A stretch of 40,853 bases of DNA from Russula earlei (taxonomy: Eukaryota; Basidiomycota; Agaricomycetes; Russulales; Russulaceae), in the NCBI GenBank assembly GCA_025769875.1, contig JAGFNK010000465.1, positions 1-40,853 of the forward strand. Reading direction: 5' to 3'. Position 1 is the stretch's first letter, and each line of letters starts with the position of its first letter. This document shows positions 8,356 to 19,226 of the stretch, in pieces. A program made the translations under genes and the position numbers. The notes beneath the pieces were generated by a model. The model ran no database searches. It had not been told where the DNA came from and saw nothing but the letters and a program-made list of their open reading frames with translations.

Positions 8356-11300
8356 TCATGGTGGTTTCGGCTCGTTCACATCCAAGAGTCCCTCCCGGAT
8401 CCATACCTTTGATAACAGAGCTTCTGAGATGGTCTCTGCCTTCAGCGATGACCGTAGATCTGTGCAAATGTGGCGTGACTTCAAGAACACTCATTCAACT
8501 GAGACACTCGTTGCTGGAATAGCAAAGAAATCTCTTGCCATGCGAGCAGGTGTAGAGAAGGACTGTGCGTTTTTCTGAAAACAAATGAGCTTAGTAGACC
8601 AACAACTGAATATCACAATAACCATACCTTGTACCATTGCAGAGGGTTGTCGATGTCGCCCTGGCCCCCTTCAAATTTGAAATATCGTCGGATCTCCTCC
8701 ATCATGTTGTCTTCTGATCGCTCAGTGGGTAACGTGGCTGTGATTTCAACATCGCATACATCTGCGAGCCAGCTACCTGCACTTGAATTTCCATGCTTCA
8801 ATGGAGATGTCTCTGGCAGTTCACAATCGTCTGACACCGAGTTATTGTAGTACTCCCGTGCAACGTATATGAACAACGTCTCAGCCTTTTCAACAGCTAG
8901 CCTTTCCGGGCAGCCTTTTGTGGTCCTCGGAGGTCCTGTGAAACAGTATGCTTGAACCACTCTGCTCGAAAGAATGGATGGAGAACTGCCATCAAGAATT
9001 TTTGAGTAAGATATCAAATTCAGACACTAGACTGCGAACCCGTTGCGATAGTGTAGAACTGGTTGTTCTCGGCCAGTGCCCTGTACTTTAAGAGCTTGCC
9101 CTGTCCTGCCAGTGCAGCGCGTCGTAGAGCTGGACTATATGTTGCTCCTTTGGATACCTTGACCAGATGACGATCCATCTTCTCGTATGCTGGAAGGACA
9201 AATGGGATTGTTGGGATTGATGCCCGTGACATTTGCAGCGTAACCCAGGTAAAAACCTATTATTTACAATCAGTTGTGTCTTAAAGTTCGAAAGAAAGGG
9301 GCATGCCTCAAGAACATCAGCTAGCTGTTCCAACAATGTCCAGTCAGCTGGCGAAAGAATACATCCATGAAGACTCGGGGAGTGGAAGACCCATGCATTG
9401 ACGGCCTACACCGAAACTTAACTTGAGACAAAAATATGTATGGCCCATGGTGTGCTTACCTCCTTCAGTAACAGCGCGTGACGAATCATCGCATGTGTAT
9501 AATTCCATCGTGTTTGAACATCCCGAACCACCATAAGGTGAGCGCGTGCTTTCTTCTCTAGACTGCCAGCATATTTCTCGTGCGTGAGCTTGCGGAATTT
9601 GGCACGGCGCTGAGGTGATGATACAATCTTTGTTGTTACAAAGCGCAGCTAGACAAAGGGCTGAATAAGTGCAGACCAATAAATCAGGAGACAAATTGAA
9701 TACCTGTTTTAGCGGGCTGCTATGCTGAATATCTTCGATTGCCTTCTCCTCTGTGATATCGAGGACTTCATCTCCATCTGCATCCACTGCCTCCAAATCC
9801 ACGTTCTCATACTCCATTGCAATATGATCCTCATCACCGTCTGGGTCATAGTGTATTGATGACTCTTTGTGAAGAAGAAAGTAGTCATTATTGTCAGGGG
9901 AATCCACCTCGTCCATCGCTGCTAAAAATGCCTGAACAACAAGATTCACCACATGTGCAATGCACCGGATGTGCATGTCTGGGGTATAGGGAACATTGTA
10001 CTTTTCCAGGATTATTTGCCCAGCAACTTCAATTATAATGTCGTTGACAGAAGCGTTGTCGGTTGTCAAACTAATCATGTAGAGATCACCCATGTAAATC
10101 GTAGAATGTTTGACAGCGAAACAAAAAGACATATCTTATCAAGACCACTGCGTTTGCGTACGCTATCCACGAAAGCCTTTCCTGCATATAAGCCTTCGTG
10201 CTCCTTGTCCTGAAGAGGAGCGAAGTCTATGACATGCTGGATGAGTTCCCAGTCATCGTTCACAAAGGAGCCAATAGTGCAGGCAAATGTATAAACCATT
10301 TGCCACATAGTCCAAGTGTCCGTTGCATATGCAATTCTCGACTTTACATTCTAAAGCACATTAACAGATAGAAACCAACTGAAACAGGAGAGGACGTACC
10401 ACAAACTCACGAACAACCTTCCCATGTAGTTCAAGAAATATCTTGCCCAGTTGATTCCTGACTGTTGTATCGCTCAGAAGGATAAACTTGACCTTCAAAT
10501 ATTTGAAGAGAATATCAAGCGACGGTGCTTTGCCTGTTGTCCAAGGGAGGCTCTCATCAAGTATCCACGCAGAGAAGAGTCGAAGGAACCCCTTTTGAGT
10601 TGGCATGATGGCCGGGTTGAGTTCGCCTGCTTTAAGATATTCGGCCATAAGGTCAGCACTCTGCTTGATATTCAAGCGAGCGCGAGTGAAGGGCTGGTCG
10701 CTAGCACATGGCACTTCGCGATCAGTTTTCTTGCACTCGGAGGCATGGCTAGCAAGGTTATTAAGCTTTGGCAGCTTCGGTTCATCATCAAATGTCATGT
10801 CCTTGTCGCTGACAGTCCGTACAACTGAACGGAGACTAGAGACAGAATGTCAATCACACCACACATAGGTAAACAACATAAACGTACCACGGGCAATACT
10901 TGCACTTAAACTCCCATCGCAAAGAACGATCCTTGGTCAAAACAGGAACCGGGTCATGAAAGTGCTGCAAACTTCCATTTGCTGGCCCACGGCGAGCACC
11001 CTGACTTTGCTCCTGAACCTCAAGGGCTTGAAGAGCAGACCGGCCATCAGATTCATCAGTCTCGATATCCAGTGGGTCAATCGCCGATCCTGTCTTCCTT
11101 TTCACCGTGGCACTATCCTTCCCCACTGCCTTCTTCATGTTTGTCTTTGTCGCACCTTTTCCCTTTGCAGTGGTTTTCGCCTGTTATTTTTGTCAGTACA
11201 GGAAAGAAAAGTAAGATATATGTATATGCTAACACCTACCTTGTGAGCGACAACTCCCGGCGGATGTTTCACTTGCTAAACAAAGTTTGATTAATGGAAA

Positions 11301-11970
11301 TCCAGTACTGTCTTTAATTCACAAACCAGCCTTTCCCCTAAGTTGGTGTGCTCCGTCTCCTCTTCGCCTTGACTGTTAAAAACATCGGTAGGCGACTTTG
11401 GCTCTGGGCGTGGTCGCTTTGGAGGTGCGTAGTCTAAATCTGTGTCCTCGTCTTCCTCTTCCACAGCAGATGTTCTTCGCTTGAGTGCCGGAATGGTCAA
11501 TGTGAGCTTTGTCTTTGGGTTTGTGTGTTCGCTGGGTGTACGGACATTAGTAATGAGAATAAATATTAGTTCGAGTCGGGTACATACCTCAAGTATCGAA
11601 CTTCAGTGAGGAGCCTATCTAGTTTTATCTTTGTTGGCTCCCAAAGCAGATTGCCAGCTCGGACAGCATTTGCAGCATACTGAACGACCATGTCCATTCC
11701 AAATGGACCTCTCTTGACATTGAGGAGACCGCCATTCTCGCGTAGGTCCTCACCAAAAAGCGCATCCATTCGACGGTTAAAAACAGGCCATTGGTCGTCT
11801 GGATCCTCAGATTCGGGAATGTTGTTAAATACAGTGGCAATACGGCCATCTTCAGTTGCAGAAGGAACACTTGAGGGTAAAGATGACACAAGAGCTTTTA
11901 AGTGTTTGAGTTGATCTTCCACAGTAGTCCGTGCCGATGATACAGACATGATGAAGTTAGATGGCCTCAT
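8356..11970 (-). pseudogene. hAT family transposase with BED zinc finger
   Basis: The order on the minus strand is as follows. An N-terminal region (MSVSSARTT..., start at 11970 or 11949) comes first, then an acidic and basic linker (YAPPKRPRPEPKSP). Next is a BED-type finger (FKCKYC near 10905, then NLASHASEC near 10755). The catalytic region follows (TTDNASVNDI near 10050; HIRCIAHVVNLVVQ; VVRDVQTRWNYTHAMIRHALLLKE near 9500), and last the hATC dimerisation region (PATSVSVE...). Introns read clearly include 11531-11587, 9257-9306 (GC-AG), 8986-9039 and 8575-8627. Lesions: TGA at 8491-8493 where the conserved VERxF arginine belongs, and a one-base shift near 8930. The final stop is at 8356. 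It probably encoded a cut-and-paste transposase; this copy looks dead. Confidence 0.8.
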
Positions 11971-12379
11971 TCCGAGTCTCAAAGAAGGTGCGGTCACAAA
12001 GACCAAGATTTTTGAATGCGACTTATAAATTACAACCCCTACCGCTACTGCTTCGTATGTAGTTGCCTATGCTTCATCAACTGACAGATCCTTTCTGTAA
12101 AGAAGGTTAATGGCTGGTTGTCAAGCACACATCATGATAACTCACTCCCATTGATTTTTGTGCCAGCCAGAGACCATGTACGAGCACGACCATGCACTGT
12201 TGTCCATAGGAGGTCTATATGAGAGTAATGGCTTCAATGTTGTATGAGAAAATGGGTTCTGGCAGCTGGCAACGAAGGTGGGAAAAACATTGACAATTGC
12301 CGAATATATTACATGTCAACGCCTGCGAGTCACTGCGAGAAGCAGACCCATTGATGCTCTTACTTAACTGCATGAGTGA
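11971..12379. other. no gene seen; upstream of hAT transposase
   Basis: About 400 bases between the hAT start codon and the AT-rich block. I see no ORF with recognisable content and no repeat. It would hold the promoter of the transposase gene if that was ever expressed from inside the element. Confidence 0.4.
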
Positions 12380-12515
12380 AGTAACTGTCTATAACTGTCT
12401 AAACAACTATATACCGTATATTTACTGTATACCTGACTTTCAGCTTGGAGGGTATACATATACATATACATATACAGTATTTACCGTATATATACAGTAA
12501 ATAGATAATACAGTT
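12380..12515. repeat. AT-rich TATAC/ATATAC block, probable right end of hAT
   Basis: Contains a short ATACAT run near 12450-12475 and several TACAGTA/TACTGTA words. Part of it matches the inverse of the block at 8285-8325. Confidence 0.45.
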
Positions 12516-12888
12516 GGAGCCTTAGCTTGCGGGAAATTTCGAATCACCTGTGAATTAGCCAGTGAAATTTTGAGGAGACTGGCAGCTTGGGAGTCTTGAA
12601 CTGGGATCATGGGGAAGGAAGAGTGGGAATGGGAAGGACAGGAAGAGGAGAGGAAGGAGAGGAAGGACGGCAAAACGAAAAATGAAGATGTGAAGACGCG
12701 GCGGTTGAAACCCATATTCATTGAAGAGTTCACCTCATTCCCACAAGTGTGGCACTGTCATTCTGGACAAGTGCGACTGTTTTAGACACAGCTATTTGAC
12801 TGTTCATTAATATCAGATTTCTTGATCAGTGCTGGAAGCAGCTACAATCACCTTTGGATTGTCTCCAAATTACACCTTCAACTTCTAT

Positions 12889-13037
12889 ATCAGAATATCT
12901 ATACAGTATCTTGGAATATGTAGCAATATGGAGAGTACTCATATTTCAGAAATGTGGGATCAGAATATCCACAGTATCTTGGAATATGTAACAATATGGA
13001 GAATACTCATATTTACTGATATTTCAGAAATGTAGGA
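12889..13037. repeat. two-copy direct repeat, unit about 70-78 bp
   Basis: The unit beginning ATCAGAATATC and containing AGTATCTTGGAATATG is present at 12889-12958 and again from 12959, the second copy with a small insertion (TACTGATATTT). It lies between the hAT end and the host gene relic. The surrounding 12516-13083 has no recognisable gene. Confidence 0.8.
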
Positions 13038-13083
13038 TTCCCTGATGACTGGTGCGCGTGAGGGCTCGACCCGACCATAATGC

Positions 13084-13952
13084 TCAGTGTGCTGCGACGA
13101 CTGTTCTGAGCTCCTTCTCCGACCTTACAAGCTCCGGTTTATACCATACCGGCGGGTGCGTCAATGACGAAGGACCACCAGGGAGAGCAATCGTGAAATG
13201 GAAAGCGGCAACGAAAGTGTTCGGTGGTGTATATCTATATCTCATCAACATCCAGCATTCAAAGTGACGGGCGTGGGAGGAGACGCACATTACTTCATAG
13301 GGCTTGACCAGACTATGTTGTACAGCCTCTTGCAGTCCCATCCGTGCACGCTTCTCGTCGTCCAGTACACGCACATTGAATGGGAATGGACCCGCTTTTT
13401 TGTGCACCCCCGAGAATACCGCACGTGACGTTTTCATCTTGAGTTGATACAGTACGATCGTATGGTCGCGCTAATAGATCGTCGTTCGCGATTCTTCCAA
13501 CCGAGCCTGCCACATCAAGTTGAAGACAGAGGGAAACCTTAAAAGAAAGAAAACGGGTGATTTTACCTTGCCATCCTCCCCCGATGACACAAGGACGTCG
13601 AGGCCCGTACACATCACCCTCAGCAAACGTGACTGTCTTGAAAGCTCTCCTTTATCCCTCGCTCGGATTGAGAATGACACTTTTCTTCCCGTCAATCACG
13701 TTTTGCGTCTGCGGGCACGACAGCATGCCTATGGCATTCCGCGCAATCATGTCTATTAGTCCAATGGCTCTTCGCCCGGTCCCATGGGTGGTACGGGGAG
13801 GGCGGGAAACGCGAAACGAAAAACGCACCTTCGACGGGCTTGCAGTCCCACGCCGCCGCCACTTTACTCGCCGCCTCCGTAACCTGCCAATTCTTGTTGC
13901 CCACACGCACGGGGCGCATCGCGAGCTCCGCAGCCGACCATGCGGCCCAGAC
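13084..13952 (-). pseudogene. C-terminal exons of a PA2G4/EBP1/CDB4-like gene (disrupted host gene)
   Basis: Minus-strand exons are about 13952-13829, 13728-13567, 13506-13289 and 13234-13084. The introns are 13729-13828, 13507-13566 and 13235-13288, all GT-AG. Recognisable pieces in order are VGNKNWQVTEAASKVAAAWD, CKPVEG-MLSCPQTQNVIDGKK, VYG-DVLVSSGEDGK, QLKMKTSRAVFS, VRVLDDEKRARMG, and PYEV-IYTPPNTFVAAFHFT ending PPVWYKPELVRSEKEL. These match the second half of the M24-fold, non-peptidase proliferation-associated family (ribosome/RNA-binding proteins). Lesions: TAA at 13652-13654, TAG at 13471-13473 and a one-base shift near 13590. The matching first half is at 21712-22345 in the same orientation, so the gene was split by insertions. 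Confidence 0.85.
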
Positions 13953-15836
13953 CACTACCTTATGAGGCGACCCTAGCAAGAGATGTCTCCAGTTTTTGAG
14001 GGCAGCAACCAGCGCTAAGAATTCTCTATCCCATACTGCATAGTTTCATTCTGCTGAATTCAAGGTTCTGGAATAATATCCCACTTCTCTTCTTAGTTGA
14101 TCTTCATCATATTGATAGAGAATAGCCCCTCGAGCATAGGATGAAGCATCGACATCCAAGAAGAACTGCCTTTTGAAGTTTGGCTGCCAGAGTATCAGAT
14201 CACTTGTGATTGCCTTGATCAGTTTATCCAAGGCTTCTTGGCATTCATCTGTCCATTGAAAAGGGACTCCTTTCTTGAGTAAACATGTGATAGGCAGGGC
14301 TATGGTTGAGAAGTTTGGTATGAAAGGTCGATGATACCCTATCATTCCTAGGGTTACTTGTATATCTGTCTTGTCTTTGCAATCCCTTGGCCACTCGCTT
14401 AGCCCTTTGATCTTTGAAGGGTCCACTCGTATCCTTCCTTCTTCGGCTATCCATCCCAAGACTTCTATTCTCTCCTTTTCAAACTCGCACTTGGATACTT
14501 TTAAAAAGTATGAGTTTTGTTCCATTAAGTCCAGGAATTCATGCACGATTTGTCGATGTAGAGTGTGAGTCTTTTTAGGGGTCATGATAATCCAGTCATC
14601 CAAATAATTAGCAATATTTTCTGGATATGTTTGGAGTATTGATCAAAAGTCTCTCCTCATTGAACGCGAGAAGTAGGCTGGGGCATTCCTTAGTCCAAAT
14701 TGCATTACTCTTGGAATGTAGGTCCCCATAGGCATTTTGAAGGCTGCTTTTGACTGGTCTTCCTCTGTAATCCTCATATTGTTATACCCTTTGACTATGT
14801 CAAACTTTGAGAATAGTCCACTGTTCTGAATCCTCTCCATGATTCTTTGAATACTTTCCAAGGTGTCATTGTCTGGTATTGTCCATTGATTTAATTTTCG
14901 ATAATCAATGATCAGCCTTTTTTCTTTACTGTCCTTTTTGCCAATAAAGAATACTGGTGACACGTAGTTGGAAGCCCCAGGCTTGATGTATCCTTTGTCA
15001 AGTTCTTCTTCAAGATACTTTCTTAAGTATTCCTTTTCTTCTTGAGACAGAGGATAAATTTTGCAATCCAAGGATCTGGGTGCGTCAGGGAATAGGTTTA
15101 TCTTCATGTCTTCTTCTCTACTAGGGGGAAAGCGTGAAGAAGCCTCTTTAGAAAAGACCTTCGCATATTGCCAATATTCTTCGGGCAAATCTTCTTCTGT
15201 TAATTTTTGAGCTTTCAAATTTTGGTCTCTAGCCCATTCTTGAGCTAAGCTGGTCTTTTGTATATATAAGGCTTGATCCTCTTTAGGCTTTCCACACTTT
15301 TTGACCACTTTTAGTTGTAAAGATTTGATATAAAGATCAAGGTACTTGAGTCGGGCGCTTTCTAGGCGCAAAGATCCTTCCTTGAGTTCTCCATTCTTCC
15401 AGTCTATAGTGGGCTCAAATTCCCAGAGAAAGGGGTACCCTAATATGACCCGGTCTCCTCCCAGGGACGTGATGTAAAATTTCTGTAACTTGTTCCTTTT
15501 GTTATAATGGACCCTGAGCCAGCAGAAATGTTTCAGTTCCCCTTTCTTGTTTTCTGTCCCATCAACATTTCGGACCATCATTGGTTCTCGGAGATCTTGT
15601 CTTCCTATTCCTAGTCTTCTCCAAGTTTCTTCATCCAGGAAGTTTTCTGTTGCTCCACTGTCTAGTAGAGCCTTTTCTGTGGCCACTCCTCGAGCCATGT
15701 GGAATGAGAAAGGGACATTCATAGTTGCAATTCTCCTAATGTACACGGTGCAAGTTACTGCTGCCCTAAGTCTGGCCATCGACCTTGGGCTTATCAAAAA
15801 TCCTCATCAGCCATTATTTTATCCAGAAAGGCATCC
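13953..15836 (-). pseudogene. gypsy Pol: aspartic protease, reverse transcriptase, partial RNase H
   Basis: The frame opens near 15836, in the -1 frame relative to Gag. It has the retropepsin motif LLDSGATENFLD (about residue 45 of the readable frame) and LGYPFLWEF. The RT blocks are RLIIDYRKLNQWT, FSKFDIVKGYNN, QFGLRNAPAYF and YLDDWII (the YxDD box near 14600). The RNase H side shows FFLDVDASSYARGAIL, and after a TGA at 14046-14048 continues NYAVWDREFLALV to SPHKVVVW at about 13953. A second TGA (14643-14645) sits between RRDF and SILQTYPENI, just before YLDD. Both stops fit CGA codons that lost a CpG. Integrase is missing. Confidence 0.85.
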
Positions 15837-15847
15837 TTTTCTTCTGT

Positions 15848-17305
15848 CTTCATTCCTTTAATAGCCGCCATGATACTATCAATATCATAGGCAGGAGGTT
15901 GTTCCTCTTCTTTGGAGCTTTTCACAGGTTCTTCTTCTTCTGCTTAAGTGGTGCGAGCCTTGACATCTTTCCCCTTTTGTTTGGGGTCATCCTTTTTCTT
16001 CCTCTGGGGGCATTGTCGGCTCATATGCCCAACCTTTTTGCATATAAAGCATTTCCCTTCTGCTTGTAGCTTCTTCCTTTCTTCTTCACTAAGCCTTGAA
16101 GTGGCCCTGACCACATCTATGTCCATGGCATTAGGATCTTTCTTTGCCTTCTTGTCCTTCCAATTCTTAAGTCGTTGTGCTCTGGAACTCAGGTTCCCAG
16201 ATATTCCTAAGGCATTTTTCATTTCACTCAGGGCTGCTGCCTCTTCTCTTGCTATGGTTTGCCATGCATCAAGGTTTGCAGCTGCAGGTAAGGGCCTTCT
16301 TCGGAGGATCATAGCATGTAAATTTCTTCGAAGCCCATCTCTGAATAATTTGACCATTCCTTGAGTATTTCTAGGCCATCCAGACATGAGCAGGTATTGG
16401 TTAAAGGTCGCAATGTAGTCATCCAATTCTCCTTCTTTCATAGTGAGTTGTTGGATGCTCATTGTAGCGTCTTCTATAGTGGTACTGTCATGCCACTGAT
16501 TTAGGAAGTCCGTTGAGAAGAGGTACCACAGGTCTTCATCTTCCCAAAGGTGAGTTGGTGCCAATTGGTTTACGTGGTCCCCTTGTACTCTCCTTATCAA
16601 GGTTTCCAGTTGTTGGATTACCCATCCATCAACTTTATCCCTTTTTATAAAGGACAAGGCACAGGCCACCCTTTCATATGGTACCATCATGATGCTGCTT
16701 TGAGAATTCATGATCCTATATAGTTCAAATTCTTTCATGAACTGTATAGTCTTCTTCCTATTTCCTGCAAACATTGCTGGTGGTTGTCCTCTCATTGACC
16801 CTCCTCCTCCAGGGACTCCTTGAGCTGGTCCAGGGATCACTGCTTGAGGTGGGCCTCCTCCAGGTGGTACTCCTCCTGGAGGTCCTCCTGGTGCTCCTCC
16901 TCCTCCGGGAGGTCCTCCTCCACCTGGTACTCCTCCATCCTGTGGGTCACTTCCTTGTTGTGTATTGGGGACCAACATTGTTCCATGATGAGTGGTGTAC
17001 AAATTTCCAGATGTGGAATGGGTGGTTTGTGTCACTATTTGAGTAGTAGTGGCCATTATTTCTGTTGCCGCTTGGGTCAAATCTATGGCTGTGGCGAAGC
17101 GTTTGGTGAGCTTGTCTATTGGCTCCTTGTTCTTTTTGATTACTGGAGTATATTCGGGAGATTCCGATTTCTTTGTATCACTGATACTAGTGATGGATAT
17201 GTCTCGTTCCGGTTCACTCCTGACCAACCACCCAGCAGTATAGGGCCTAATTTCGGTTCCTAAACCAAATTCTTCTGGATTGGCAATGAAGTTGTCTTCT
17301 AGCAC
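15848..17305 (-). pseudogene. gypsy Gag with CCHC zinc knuckle
   Basis: A minus-strand frame of about 453 codons reads from 17305 to a TAA at 15944-15946. In frame it continues past that TAA (AEEEEPVKSSKEEEQPPAYD...) to a natural-looking stop at about 15848, so the TAA is probably a CAA that mutated. A proline/glycine-rich stretch lies at residues about 122-168, a Retrotrans_gag-like helical domain in the middle (WYLFSTDFLNQW, GMVKLFRDGLRR), and a zinc knuckle CFICKKVGHMSRQC near the C-terminus. Upstream the frame also reads through a TAG at 17339-17341 into plausible Gag-like sequence (EYINNH, FIDWDEDGFYVLED). The true start may therefore lie upstream of 17305, and this copy has lost it. The Gag end and the Pol start overlap in a T-run. 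Confidence 0.8.
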
Positions 17306-17639
17306 ATAAAACCCATCTTCGTCCCAATCAATGAAGTACTAGTGATTGTTTATGTATTCTGCGGGCCGGACTTCATTGTGGTCTTGAACGTCAAAAAATC
17401 CTCTTTCTGGCTTTTCAGTAGGATGCCACTGTGCTCCTACTCCTATCAAAGAAAAGTTTCGGAGTTCTTGAGTTCTTCCTTTAAACCGTGCGTATCTTTT
17501 TCCGCTGCTTGCTGTTTTGAATGGAGCGTTGATTGAATCCGACTCCAGTTTTGCCTAGCTTTCAGTTATGATACCGACAAGCTTGTTCCTGGCAAAAATA
17601 CCAATGGATTTGGCTATGTTCTATATCCTTCTTTTCCAG

Positions 17640-18296
17640 GATATAAAGTCTTGGAGGAATTCCTGTTCGACACAGGTTCTTCCCTATGACTACTTCTGCG
17701 TAAGTTGGGATCCGAATTTTGCTCCTACTTGGTGCAAAAGGTAAGTACGCTTGACTTATGTTAAGATCCGACTGATCTTAGCACCGACTCTTTTAGTGAA
17801 AGAGTTGCTTGATATAGTTCAAGCACTAGACTTCGATCCCTTTGATATTATCTCAGGAAGATTGGATGTGGAAAAGAGAGGGGCCTCTTTCACTTAAAGT
17901 CTGCACTAGAATATTGTTTTTAGATCGATAGACAAGATGATTATCTTGTTAGAGTGTAAGTCGAGCATAAGGCTTGACTTTTGGTACCACAGACTATTTA
18001 TATGATATCTTGATAACTACTGATCCAATTCGTACGAAACTCAGGGTGCACATAGCTGAGAACCAGTAGTATCCAAATACAGAAAGCGCAATTCAAGAAT
18101 GTTAAGAATGACTCACACGTGAGTCATTCTTTCCTAGTATCTGTCATGAATCAATAAGCAGTGACTAAGCTCTTACTGATCAAGATCAGTAAGCAATCAG
18201 TAAGCCAAACAGAATCAGTAAGCAATCACTAAGCCAAATCTGTAAGCAGATGTGTGAGTAATCATAGATGAGTCAACAAACAAAAAACAGGTGACA
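17640..18296 (-). repeat. candidate gypsy 5' LTR / leader with inverted repeats
   Basis: No gene. This stretch upstream of Gag has several AGTAAGC words (18190-18260) and two tight inverted repeats at 18104-18131 and 18172-18193. That is LTR enhancer-like character, but only one LTR is present and its 3' end and primer-binding site could not be identified. Confidence 0.45.
18104..18131. promoter_or_regulatory. 13-bp inverted repeat with two AP-1/Gcn4-like sites and an E-box
   Basis: Arms AAGAATGACTCAC (18104-18116) and its exact inverse (18119-18131) are separated by AC. Each arm carries TGACTCA, the consensus for fungal Gcn4/AP-1 bZIP factors, and the centre spells CACGTG. The binding role is inferred from consensus only. 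Confidence 0.5.
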
Positions 18297-18865
18297 GTCG
18301 GAGAACACGAGAATCCTAACAACAGGTGTGTTATTCCTTTTCATTTTGTGCACTCTCTCTCATACTCTCTGGCCTTTCGTCAAGTGCTCGGGGGGAGAAA
18401 TGGACATATGGAGCGACGACGAGACGCCACTTAGAACACATACACAAATGATGACGACGGCAATGGGCGCAGTCCCAAGAAGTGCCACACATGAGAGCCA
18501 GAACAGTGCCGTGGAGAGGCGAGTATCTGACTGTAGTTCAAAAATATTAGTTAGCGTTGATATGTGAAATATATATTGTTTCCTGACATTTGTGTGAATT
18601 TAAGTGCCTGAGTTGTTTATCATAACAATGTTGCAATCAGTAGAACATAAGCATGTGGTTGGCTACATAGGTATGGTTGATGATGGGAAGAAATGTATAT
18701 TTATGTTGTTGACATAACATTGTATGATTTATGTAGCATTGGTAGAAGAAATGTAGTCAATGGTGCTCTATATAACCCTGGTGGCAGCTATATAGAGTTT
18801 GGTGGTAGCTATGTAGGCATGAAACCTTGATGGTTGTAAAGTTGCTACAGATGCTATGGTAGCTA
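18297..18865. other. no gene seen between gypsy LTR and Tc1 element
   Basis: About 570 bases. An 80-codon plus frame at 18328-18567 has no recognisable content. The right part contains imperfect repeats of GGTAGCTA/GGCAGCTA just before the Tc1 insertion. Confidence 0.4.
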
Positions 18866-19083
18866 CAGTGACCCAAAAAACCGTTCAAATGTTTTGTACA
18901 TTTTCATTGTATTGACCATATCTAGAGAACCACTGCAGCTAATAATATGTAACTAGGTTTGTTTTTAAGCTCTACATCATCGCTTTGTAATGGTATACTT
19001 CATACAGCATACGCATAATTATTTAGGAATATATAAGGTATGTTTGCTGGTGTACCCATTTGAACAGTTTTTTGGCCTTGGTA
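18866..19083. repeat. left 218-bp TIR of Tc1 element
   Basis: Imperfect inverse of 20268-20485. It carries two copies of a 19-bp motif in opposite orientation: outer at 18873-18891 (CCAAAAAACCGTTCAAATG) and inner at 19057-19075, differing by one base. This resembles the paired transposase-binding sites of IR/DR-type Tc1 elements. Confidence 0.9.
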
Positions 19084-19226
19084 AGTGAATTCATTATTTC
19101 TCAGATTAAGATTCATATTCTTTCCCCAGAGGGCTAAAATCGAACATGGAGGTCATGTGACCTATAATAAACTCAAAACATGTGCAAATAAGCCAAAACA
19201 GCTGCTTCTTCTTCACCAACAACATC

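Larger units (their letters stand above)
8223..12515 (-). mobile_element. hAT transposon, degraded, ends approximate
   Basis: Contains a multi-exon minus-strand hAT transposase (8356-11970) between two AT-rich stretches that partly resemble each other in inverted orientation. I could not identify a clean 8-bp target duplication, so both ends are approximate. It differs in sequence from the two hAT copies at 26-37 kb. In-frame stop and frameshift lesions suggest it is immobile unless helped in trans. Confidence 0.6.
13953..18296 (-). mobile_element. Ty3/gypsy retrotransposon, truncated in RNase H
   Basis: On the minus strand an LTR-like region (about 17640-18296) is followed by Gag, protease, RT and the start of RNase H. 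It then stops abruptly at about 13953, where the EBP1-like exon resumes. Integrase and the 3' LTR are absent, so the element is 3'-truncated at the host junction. Several C-to-T type stops break both frames. The right limit is set at an LTR-like TGTCACC start read on the minus strand (18296), which is a guess. Confidence 0.75.

Noticed and set aside
12445..12480. Telomere-like or centromere-like repeat
   Set aside because: The ATACAT run is short and imperfect and does not match fungal telomere units.
16774..17263. Leu/Ser-rich plus-strand ORFs
   Set aside because: They are the opposite strand of the Pro/Gly-rich region of gypsy Gag; the bias comes from that repeat.
18328..18567. 80-codon plus-strand ORF with a hydrophobic start
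   Set aside because: No recognisable motif, poor context, and it lies in repeat-rich DNA between two mobile elements; not enough to call a gene.
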